Shown: in pieces, positions 36,732-44,361 of the stretch
How positions within the stretch are numbered: the stretch's first letter is position 1
Layout: each line of letters opens with the position of its first letter
Source of the DNA: Planctomycetota bacterium
Lineage (GTDB): Bacteria; Planctomycetota; Planctomycetia; JALXBF01
Length of the DNA stretch: 64,000 bases
Direction: 5' to 3'
Assembly (NCBI GenBank): GCA_026991575.1
Contig: JALXBF010000065.1
Coordinates: 1 to 64,000, forward strand
Notes under the pieces: generated by a model
Database searches by the model: none
Told to the model about the DNA's origin: nothing
Seen by the model: the letters and a program-made list of their open reading frames with translations, nothing else
Translations under genes and position numbers: made by a program

Positions 36732-38354
36732 ATGGCGGAAGGGGAAGATGCCTTGAGACCGCGGCGTGCCCGCATCGCCATTGTCGGCGCGACGGCAGTG
36801 GCCGCGGTTCTTCGGCTAGCCTCCATCACGGAACAGGATCTGAGCCACTTCGACGAGGGGGTGTACGCCATTGCCGCGATGGGAATTCGGTATCCTGGGC
36901 AGGAATTTTTCGCTCCGCCGTTGTTTCCCAACCTGTTGCGTCTGGTCGCGGCAGTGGCCGGACCGTCGGACTGGGCGCTGTACGTCTTCTCAGCACTGCT
37001 TGGTGTTCTCACGGTGCCGCTGGTCGCGGCGTTTACCTGGAGATGTTTTGGTCCATCGGCTGCTGCCGCCGCAGCTTGGCTCGCAGCTGTTTCCGGCTGG
37101 CACATTGCGTTCTCTCGCGCGGTCCTAACCGATGTACTCTACGCGAACCTCTTCCAGCTGAGCCTGCTTGCAGCGATAGAGCTTCTCAAGTGCGGGCCGT
37201 GTGCAGTCAGGAAGAGGTGGGGTATCACGGTCCTGCTTGCCTTGTCGCTCGCAGGTGCCACGTACACGAAGTACCATTTCCCCGTGCTGGTGCTTGGGAT
37301 CACGCTCGGCTCCATGTGCGTGCTGGTAGTCCGCCGGGGCGAACGGACCCTTCTGGTGCGACAGTTCTGGTTCGTGGTGGCAGCGAGCGTCGTGGGGCTT
37401 CTTGCGTACCTCCCTTGGCTCTTTCACGTGAATGCCACGGTAGGCTACTCGGCGCTGGTTGCTCACCACCACGGGTACTTCGAAGGGGTGGCCGGCTGGG
37501 CGAGCAACGCGCGGGACTACGTTGGCTTTTCTGCTGCGTTCGCTACGCATACGGAAGCGATAACGGCGGGCGCGGTCGTCATCGGGCTTCGCCTACTTGG
37601 GCTGATGCCAGCGGCTCCGCTAGCACTGGTAGCGGCAGTAGCCGCGGCCATAGGGGGGGCTCAGTGGCTGACCGGCGATATGCTCTATCCAATGTGCGCA
37701 TTGTTGTTCCTTGGCTGGGCCAGTGCCCGATGGCCCGTTGCTCGTGTCATGCTTGCCGTCACACTGCTCCTCCTAATCCTGATTACGCCGTGCTACCGTC
37801 CGTACGCCAGGCTGTTTCTGCCTGCTGTGCAACTGGCCTGGCCTGTTGTCGGAGCAATGCTGAGCGAGCTGCCACGTGACGGGCGGCCGCTGGTTGGGGT
37901 GATCCTAATGGCTGCCGCCGGGCTCTGGCTCCTACGCACCGAGATAGCGCTCCCGAGCTGTCCTGGGGACGGCTTGCCCGCGAGTCACGATGGCGTCGAG
38001 CAGGCCGTCAGGCGATTAGTGAAGAGTGGGGAAGTGATCCACGTCTATGCCCGGCCATGCATTGTCTTCTATGCCATGCAGCACACGCGGGTCGTCCTGG
38101 AAGGTAATCCAGCCAATCTCGTGCGGGCTTTCCAGCAGGGCAGCCCTGTGCTTTTCGACGTTGCCCTCACGTTGGACAATCCCCGGGGCGCACGTAGCCT
38201 GAGCGAGCTTATCGAGCAGCAGCCGCGGTTCAGCCGGGTGAGCTATTGTCCGGCAAAGGTCACACTCCTAGATGACTATCGGGCACTGTCCACACGCCGG
38301 GGGAGGTCTTGGCCGTATCGCTTGGTGACGGTGCGGAAGGAGCCGAAACGGTGA
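36732..38354 (+). CDS. GT39/ArnT-like membrane glycosyltransferase
   Basis: 540 aa from ATG 36732 (GGAG, 8-nt spacing). About 10-11 hydrophobic segments fill residues 15-420. The first extracytoplasmic loop has SITEQDLSHFDEGVYAIAAM, whose Asp-Glu pair matches the catalytic acidic motif of PMT/ArnT-type GT-C enzymes, and an early GPSDWALYVFSALLGVLTVPL block follows. A soluble C-terminal tail of about 120 residues ends the protein. It probably transfers a sugar from a polyprenyl-phosphate donor outside the membrane; acceptor unknown. It is divergent from ahcY. Confidence 0.8.
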   Translation: MAEGEDALRPRRARIAIVGATAVAAVLRLASITEQDLSHFDEGVYAIAAMGIRYPGQEFFAPPLFPNLLRLVAAVAGPSDWALYVFSALLGVLTVPLVAAFTWRCFGPSAAAAAAWLAAVSGWHIAFSRAVLTDVLYANLFQLSLLAAIELLKCGPCAVRKRWGITVLLALSLAGATYTKYHFPVLVLGITLGSMCVLVVRRGERTLLVRQFWFVVAASVVGLLAYLPWLFHVNATVGYSALVAHHHGYFEGVAGWASNARDYVGFSAAFATHTEAITAGAVVIGLRLLGLMPAAPLALVAAVAAAIGGAQWLTGDMLYPMCALLFLGWASARWPVARVMLAVTLLLLILITPCYRPYARLFLPAVQLAWPVVGAMLSELPRDGRPLVGVILMAAAGLWLLRTEIALPSCPGDGLPASHDGVEQAVRRLVKSGEVIHVYARPCIVFYAMQHTRVVLEGNPANLVRAFQQGSPVLFDVALTLDNPRGARSLSELIEQQPRFSRVSYCPAKVTLLDDYRALSTRRGRSWPYRLVTVRKEPKR

Positions 38355-38678
38355 CCGTGGACCCTTTCCATGTGAAACTTTGCCTATTCTGTGTATCCTT
38401 CCCATATGTCCAGACCCCCTCTACCAATTACCGCCTCGGGCGTCAAGCCCCGGTTGTAGTGTGTGATGCAACGAGCTTGGCGGCTGTTAAGGGGAGGCAC
38501 GGGATGCCCAGGCGGTGAGGGATCGCCGCGGCGTCGATTCGCAGCCTGGCCGGTCGTGGGTTGTGCACGGCCTCATGCGGCTGCCGATATCTGCCCGCTG
38601 CTACCTCTCTGCAAGGGGAGCCAGTTCAGCCTATGGCCGGGTTCAGCCAGGGGCAGCGGCCCCGTAGCCGGGCGCGCG

Positions 38679-38986
38679 CTCCGAACCGCATATGTGGATC
38701 TCCCGCATCCGACTAGCCGCTCGGCGATCCTGGCGCGAAGAAGTCCCGCCGACCGTCTGCGGGGACTGGGCCCAGGCTCAACAGCCCACACCCATGCGGG
38801 CACTCAAGTGCCATCCCCATGACCAGGGCCGCGGCCGACCTCCGGCCACGTGGCTTCGGCCAGTACCCCACTTCACCCTCTCCACGTCGGCAGGCCCTCC
38901 GCGGACACTGACGGCAGTGCTTGCCTGTCACTTGCCGGTCGTCTCCGGGCTCATTGTTCCCTTCGCTCTAGGACCGTTACGCCGCC
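38679..38986 (-). mobile_element. Possible decayed group II intron/retroelement RNA remnant
   Basis: On the minus strand, 38679-38713 reads like a group II intron domain V: GGATGCGGGAGA, a 3' CATATGCGGTTC arm and GGAG after it, but several helix positions are unpaired. Upstream, at 38959-38986, is a conserved-looking GTAACGGTCCTAGAGCGAAGGG segment reminiscent of structured RNA. No reverse-transcriptase frame or catalytic YADD motif was found nearby, so if real this is a relic. Boundaries are not determinable by eye. Confidence 0.25.
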
Positions 38987-40253
38987 GTGCCACTTGCTTG
39001 CGACCCTCCGGCTGCTGGTGGGCCGGTTTGCCACGGGCTCGGTACTCTGCCACGTCCGCTGCGCCGAATACCAAGCAGACGGCGGGGAGGCATCTTTTTC
39101 AGAGCTCCCCGGCTTCATTAGCCACTCCTCGCGTCCTGCGCCCGCAAGGCCCCCGTCGTTCGCGCCGCCGGACCCTCCAGACGTTCGATCCCCATCTCAC
39201 CGACGTCGCCATGGGGATCAGGCTGTTCCCCCACCACTGACGTGCTTCCCAGAAGATGTTCTTGGCCATTGGGCCGATCACTCGCCAAAACGTCGGGCTG
39301 GATTGGTTCCGTGCCGTGCCGACTGCTTGGCTCCGTACTATGCGCGCCCCTCAAACGGACACGGTGGTTGTCAGCTAGAAGAGCTCCCTAAACCGCGACC
39401 GAGACTTCCACTTCGCTGGACCGGAGCACTTCGATCCGCCCTACCGTTGACTGTTGCGATCAGCCAAACTGAGCGATCAGGGCCGCCACGCGCATTGGCT
39501 CACTGCATAACTCCGACGAGCTCCCCTGAACGCCGAGTCGTCTGCTCACTCCAGGGATAGGGCAGGCGACCGGCTGATGCCCGGCATCACGACCACGGGG
39601 CGATCTAGCGGGGTCAACACTGTAGGCGACCTCACTGGGGCTGCATCCTGTTCAGCCTCTCCAGACTGAGCGCTGAGAAGCAACGCAGAGGTGGACACCA
39701 GGGAGGCCGTCGGCGGTCTGCCCTGACGGTGGGACCTGATGCGCAGAGGGGGTTCACGCGATGGTCTGCGCGAACGGGCGGACGCTGGCATCGCGTGTCC
39801 CCGTGCGCGTAGCGTCCGTCGGGTAGCGCCGGTGGCCAAGTAGGATCCTCCGGAATCCGTGCTGGAAGGCCTGGGCACTGGCGGTGTGGCTGTAGCAGCC
39901 CCCAGCGCCACGCCCGCGCGGGGGCTTTGTGGCGACCCGGATGCAGCACCGCGCGTGGTAGGCCGGCGCCGTGCTGGCGGCGCCTCGCTTGGAATGCCTG
40001 CGTACGGATCCCGACGCTGGGGCGCTGCCATGGGGGTTGTCGAGAGGTAGACACGAGAGAGTCAACATGGGTGAGCGAACGCCACCTCATCCAATCCTAC
40101 CGGCGCGCGGCTAGCGTCTGGCGTGCTCATAGGGGCCGCCCGGTGCGAATCCGCCTTGGTCCGAGCCCAGCTGCCAAAGACTGGCTCGGCGAAAGCTCAC
40201 GCCGCGGCCAATTGCGCAGCAGTCGAGTTGGCCCCCCCTTGGCTTGCGTGCTC

Positions 40254-40281
40254 TAGACCTCTGTTGCCGGAAGGATAGAAT
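40254..40281 (+). promoter_or_regulatory. Putative parAB promoter
   Basis: TAGACC (40254-40259), 16-nt spacer, TAGAAT (40276-40281), about 80 bp before the parA start codon. Visual consensus match only. Confidence 0.35.
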
Positions 40282-40363
40282 CAAACGGAGCCGGCAGGAT
40301 GCAGAGCAGGGCTGCTACTTTGGCTCGCGCGGGCATGCCCCGTGTGCCAAAGGAGGAAGCGGG

Positions 40364-41179
40364 ATGTCTGGAGTGCTTGCGATCGCGAATCAAAAGGGGG
40401 GGGTCGGCAAGACTACCACGGCTGTAAACTTAGCCGCGGCATTCTCGTTGGCCGGCATTAGTTGTCTCGTTGTGGATGCCGATCCCCAGTGCAACGCCAC
40501 GACCGGGCTTGGCGTCCAGCCTCTGCCACGGCACCCGTGGCTGATGAGGGAGCCGCTGGAGGAGTTCATTCAGCGCACGGAAGACGGGCCGCTGCTCCTT
40601 CCCAGCTCTCCCTGCCGGGCTGACGCAGACTTGCTGTCCACCCCAAGTCCGCCACGCCTGGAGCGGATTCAGCGCAGATTCAACCGAGTCCTTGGGCAGT
40701 ACGACGCGGTACTTATCGATTGTCCACCGTCCTTGGGCCAAATCACGCGGATCGCGCTTTCGCTGGCCGATCACGTGCTAGTGCCGCTCCAATGCGAGTA
40801 CTTCGCCATGGAAGGACTGGCCCTGATGTCGGAGCTGATACGCCAAGTGGCTGCCCAGTCAGATCGAGAACTCTCGGTAGCCGGCATCCTGCTTAATCAA
40901 TTCGACCCCGACTGGCAGCTGGCGCACGAGGTCGCAGAGGAGGTGCGCCGCCATCTCGGCCCGCAGGTGCTAAGAACGGTCATCCCGCGAGATGAGGCCA
41001 TCAGTGCTGCGTCGAGTCACGGCAGAAGCGTGCTGGGCTACGACATTCGTTCCCGCGGAGCGTTTGCCTACGTGCTGTTGGCACTCGAGCTGATCAAACG
41101 CTTCATGTTGCCACAGCATTCGGGGGGCGTGGACGAGGAATCAAGCAGACCAAGGGGTGCTGGTCTGAAGTCTGACTAG
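40364..41179 (+). CDS. parA: Chromosome-partitioning ATPase ParA
   Basis: 271 aa from ATG 40364, preceded by AGGAGG at 8-nt spacing. Deviant Walker A IANQKGGVGKTTTAVNLAAA near the N-terminus with both Lys, Walker A' VVDADPQCNATTGLG, Walker B YDAVLIDCPPSLG and the LVPLQCEYFAMEGL block are typical of Soj/ParA. No N-terminal HTH extension, so it is the chromosomal type. It forms DNA-bound ATP dimers that move ParB-parS complexes. parB follows 147 bp downstream. Confidence 0.92.
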   Translation: MSGVLAIANQKGGVGKTTTAVNLAAAFSLAGISCLVVDADPQCNATTGLGVQPLPRHPWLMREPLEEFIQRTEDGPLLLPSSPCRADADLLSTPSPPRLERIQRRFNRVLGQYDAVLIDCPPSLGQITRIALSLADHVLVPLQCEYFAMEGLALMSELIRQVAAQSDRELSVAGILLNQFDPDWQLAHEVAEEVRRHLGPQVLRTVIPRDEAISAASSHGRSVLGYDIRSRGAFAYVLLALELIKRFMLPQHSGGVDEESSRPRGAGLKSD

Positions 41180-41326
41180 CTGGCGCGGCACCTACAAGCG
41201 CTGCGGCAAGCCGTGGTCGCGGGAGCGCGGTGTCGCCAACCAGAATTGCCATCTCCCATTGTCGGGAACCGCCACGTCTCTCAGAATACGGGCCGCTGCT
41301 CGGATTGGTACGTTCGGAGGTGTGCA

Positions 41327-42253
41327 ATGGCACGAAAGGACAAGCGACGGCTTGGGCGAGGAATCGAGACACTGTTGACCGGGTCCTTGAGCGGCGCTCC
41401 TGAGGCGGAGCTGCTCAGTGAGGTCGCTGATCTGGATGCTGCCGAGTTCCAGTGGATTCCCGTCGCTCAAATCGAACCGAACCCCTATCAACCGCGCGCC
41501 AGCATCAATCCGACGGAGCTTCAGTCGTTAGTCGACAGCATCAAGCAGCATGGCATTCTTCAACCCGTCATCGTAAAGCCGATCGAGGGCGGCTATCAGC
41601 TAATCGCCGGCGAGCGTCGGCTACGTGCCGCAGAACTGGCCGGGTTGCAAACCGTGCCCGCTCGCGTGATTCCGGATGTGTCGGATCAGCAGATTTTCGA
41701 ATTGGCGATCGTCGAGAATCTCCAGCGCTCCGACCTCAATCCCATCGAGAAAGCGCGCGCCTTCAAAGAGTACCTCGACCGCTTCGGCGGAACGCTCTCC
41801 GATCTAGCCCGGCGCATTGGCCTTGATGCGACGACCGTGTCCAATTTCATTCGCCTGCTTGACCTGCCGCCCGAAATCCAGAAGGACGTCGAGCTTGGTA
41901 AGCTCTCCATGGGCCAGGCCCGAGCCCTGCTGGGCCTAAAAGACCCGGAACAGCAGCTAGATGTCGCTAAGCGGGTCGTGGTGGAACGGTGGTCTGTGCG
42001 GAAAGTCGAAAAGTATGTCTCTAGTGTGAGGCGCAACAGTGAAGACCGGCCCACGGCCGGTAGGGCGGCGTCTCGTACGCCGCACATCGATCGGATCGAG
42101 GATCTTCTCTGCCAGAAGCTTGGCACTGCAGTACAAGTCCAAGTTCAGCGGAAGCACCGCGGTAAGATCGTCATCCCGTACGCCAGCGAGGAGGAATTCG
42201 AGCGGATCGTAGAAACGATCCTTGGCCGCCCGTACGAGGAGCTCGTACGGTGA
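41327..42253 (+). CDS. parB: Chromosome-partitioning protein ParB
   Basis: 308 aa from ATG 41327 (GGAGG, 7-nt spacing). N-terminal RRLGRGIETLL precedes the ParB CTPase/N-engagement domain with IEPNPYQPR, LVDSIKQHGILQPVIVKPIEGGYQLIAGERRLRAAELAGL and VENLQRSDLNPIEKARAF. The DNA-binding HTH is LSDLARRIGLDATTVSNFIRLLDLP, followed by LSMGQARALLGL. The C-terminal 80 residues form the dimerisation region (KIVIPYASEEEFERIVETIL). A clear canonical parS was not found next to the operon; one partial match exists inside the GT39-like gene. Confidence 0.93.
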   Translation: MARKDKRRLGRGIETLLTGSLSGAPEAELLSEVADLDAAEFQWIPVAQIEPNPYQPRASINPTELQSLVDSIKQHGILQPVIVKPIEGGYQLIAGERRLRAAELAGLQTVPARVIPDVSDQQIFELAIVENLQRSDLNPIEKARAFKEYLDRFGGTLSDLARRIGLDATTVSNFIRLLDLPPEIQKDVELGKLSMGQARALLGLKDPEQQLDVAKRVVVERWSVRKVEKYVSSVRRNSEDRPTAGRAASRTPHIDRIEDLLCQKLGTAVQVQVQRKHRGKIVIPYASEEEFERIVETILGRPYEELVR

Positions 42254-42382
42254 CCGTGGGAGATCCGGTCGGTGGTAGCAGTCGAGTCGGGCGGTGTGCC
42301 GTCGGATGTCCGGTGGTCCTCCGTTGACAGCACCACCGCTGTCCGCTACGGTTGCCCGCGTCGGGTGGGTAAGGAGGCGGCA

Positions 42383-43084
42383 GTGAGAATCACGCTCCCC
42401 CCCCAACCGGTCGGTGTTCTCGGTGCAGCATGGTTGCGCTGTTGGATGCGCACCGTGCATGCGTACGTGCATGCGGATCGCATGGTGTGGCCGAGGAAGG
42501 CGACGCAACGCTACATCTACTGCATTTGGCACGAGAACCTACTTGTACCTGTGCACCTGTTCGCACACAGTCACATCGCGACCCTGATCAGCCATCATGT
42601 CGACGGCGAATACATCACCCGCGTCGTTAATCGGATGGGATTCGCTGTAGTCCGGGGATCAAGCACGCGTGGCGGGGGGTCAGCACTGAAGAGGCTTGCT
42701 GAGCTGGCTCGTCGACGCCATCACCACATCGCCCTGACCCCAGATGGACCGCGCGGCCCACGTCGGCGGCTGAAAGGGGGGGTGATCTGCCTGGCGCGGC
42801 TGACCGGACTTCCGGTGATCGCGGTCGGCTTCGGCTATACGGCCGCCTGGCGATTGAACAGCTGGGATCGATTTGTGATCCCCCGACCGGGCTCGACTGT
42901 ACACGTGTGTGTGTCGGAGCCGATCTTCATAAGCAGACAGATCGATGATGAGGACGCGCGCCGCGAACTGCAGCGTGCGATGGAGCGCGTGCAGGATGAA
43001 GCGGAGCGACGGGCCGGTATGCTTGTTGCCGATTTCCCCGCGACGGATCGAAGGGAACGGCCGCCGGTGCGCGCGGCCGCGTAG
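42383..43084 (+). CDS. DUF374 lysophospholipid acyltransferase family protein
   Basis: 233 aa from GTG 42383 (AGGAGG, 5-nt spacing); the open frame begins at 42272 without an SD. Family features: IYCIWHENLLVPVHLFAHSHIATLISHHVDGEYITRVVNRMGFAVVRGSSTRGGGSALKRL, then IALTPDGPRGPRRRLKGGVICLARLTGLPVIAVGF. These are the WHE and TPDGPRGP blocks of DUF374 acyltransferases, which acylate lipid A-like or glycerophospholipid acceptors. It sits between parB and a beta-ketoacyl synthase that starts 13 bp after its end, suggesting a lipid-modifying unit. Confidence 0.85.
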   Translation: MRITLPPQPVGVLGAAWLRCWMRTVHAYVHADRMVWPRKATQRYIYCIWHENLLVPVHLFAHSHIATLISHHVDGEYITRVVNRMGFAVVRGSSTRGGGSALKRLAELARRRHHHIALTPDGPRGPRRRLKGGVICLARLTGLPVIAVGFGYTAAWRLNSWDRFVIPRPGSTVHVCVSEPIFISRQIDDEDARRELQRAMERVQDEAERRAGMLVADFPATDRRERPPVRAAA

Positions 43085-43096
43085 GTGGAGGTCGAG

Positions 43097-44329
43097 GTGC
43101 GTGATCCAGTTGTTATCACAGGCATCGGCCTCATTACCCCGCTGGCGATAGGACGAAGGGCCAGCTGGGAGTTGATCAAGCGAGGCTGCAGCGGAACCCG
43201 CTTGGTTCGCCTCGTGACGGGCGAGACCGTCATCGGCGGGCCCTCGCCTCTAACGGTGGATGAGGAGGCGGGCGAGCCGGTGGCGGTGTCCTCAAAAGCG
43301 CAGCGCATGGCCTTGTTGGCAGCGGAGGAGGCGCTACAAGACGCGGGTATTCAGCTGCACCGACTCCCCCCCGAACGCGTCGGCTGCGTCTTAGGAGCGA
43401 CGGGTTGCCCGTCTGCAGCGGCCCTGACGGCAGCCCGTGCCGGCAGCGTCACGGATTGGATGAACAGCTATCCGAACATGGCTGCTGCCACGGTGGCCCG
43501 ACGCCTTGGGCTGCGAGGCCCGGTGCTAAGTCCGGCAGCGGCTTGTGCTACAGGGCTGTTTGCCGTCCTGCGCGCAGCCCAGTGTCTCGTCGACGGAGTC
43601 TGCGATGTGGTGCTGGCCGGTAGTTCGGATGCGTCCCTGGACATCTTTACGGTCAGCGGGTTTGAGCGGCTGCGCGTCTTGGCGTCGCGCGAAAGCCCGC
43701 AACAAGCGTGTCGCCCGTTTGACCGCAACCGGTGCGGCTTCGTGATCGGAGAAGGAGCTGCTGTGTTCGTGCTCGAACGTCTCAGCCGCGCGGTCCGCAG
43801 GGGGGCTTTTGTCTATGCTGTACTGGAAGCAGGTGTCCTGGGCAGCGATGCCTACCACGTCACCGGGCTGAACCCGGATCCCAGCGGCGTGGCGGAATTG
43901 ATCCGGCGGTGCTTGCGACGTGCCAGAATCAGCCCACGTGACGTTGACTACATCAACGCTCACGGAACCGCGACAAAGGTCAACGACCTCACCGAGGCGC
44001 AGGCCATCCGCATGGCGTTCGGCAAGTACGCAGAGCGCGTAAAGGTCAGCGCTACGAAGTCGATGATCGGGCACCTCATCTGCGCAGCAGGTGGTGTAGA
44101 GCTGGCCGTCACTGCGTTGGCCGTCGCCGACGGCTACGTACCGCCGACCGCTAACGTCACAGACCCTGATCCCGAATGTGCCATCGATTGTACGCCCATC
44201 CGCGGGGTAGCAAGGCCGATCGAGACAGCCCTGAAGCTGTCGATCGCATTCGGCGGCCACTTCGGCGCAGCCATCCTCCGCCATCCGCATGTCTACGGGT
44301 TGGCGACACCTGTCCGTCGGGCGGCCTGA
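43097..44329 (+). CDS. Beta-ketoacyl-ACP synthase, FabF-like
   Basis: 410 aa from GTG 43097 (GGAGGT 4 nt upstream; GTG 43085 is an alternative). The thiolase-fold catalytic triad is present: Cys in PAAACATGLFAVL, His in INAHGTATKVNDLTEAQAI and His in SATKSMIGHLICAAGGVE. VVITGIGLITPLA opens the protein as in FabF. It condenses malonyl-ACP with acyl-ACP. No ACP, reductase or dehydratase is adjacent, so it may serve a specialised lipid; the DUF374 acyltransferase just upstream is the likely partner. Confidence 0.88.
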   Translation: MRDPVVITGIGLITPLAIGRRASWELIKRGCSGTRLVRLVTGETVIGGPSPLTVDEEAGEPVAVSSKAQRMALLAAEEALQDAGIQLHRLPPERVGCVLGATGCPSAAALTAARAGSVTDWMNSYPNMAAATVARRLGLRGPVLSPAAACATGLFAVLRAAQCLVDGVCDVVLAGSSDASLDIFTVSGFERLRVLASRESPQQACRPFDRNRCGFVIGEGAAVFVLERLSRAVRRGAFVYAVLEAGVLGSDAYHVTGLNPDPSGVAELIRRCLRRARISPRDVDYINAHGTATKVNDLTEAQAIRMAFGKYAERVKVSATKSMIGHLICAAGGVELAVTALAVADGYVPPTANVTDPDPECAIDCTPIRGVARPIETALKLSIAFGGHFGAAILRHPHVYGLATPVRRAA

Positions 44330-44361
44330 GCTAGGTGTGCACGTCGCGCGAAAACCAGTGC

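Larger units (their letters stand above)
38355..40363. other. 2-kb gene-poor region upstream of parA
   Basis: Several open frames exist on both strands but all are Arg/Pro/Ala-rich, overlap in multiple frames and lack SD-start pairs, so none is called. The left half (38600-39500, minus strand) has structured-RNA texture and is listed as a possible retroelement relic; the right half shows nothing I can name apart from the parA promoter. Absence of genes over this length in a compact genome is itself unusual. Confidence 0.5.

Noticed and set aside
38959..38986. Apparent 23S rRNA fragment (similar to the conserved AACGGTCCTA stretch)
   Set aside because: Only about ten consecutive bases match, and other rRNA-like pieces nearby are in the wrong order, so not an rRNA gene or fragment.
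38850..39560. 236-aa plus-strand frame in the gene-poor region
   Set aside because: Ser/Pro/Arg-rich, no SD, overlaps other equally long frames; likely non-coding.
40138..40170. tRNA-like T-arm sequence (GGTGCGAATCC)
   Set aside because: No acceptor stem, D-arm or anticodon arm could be paired around it.
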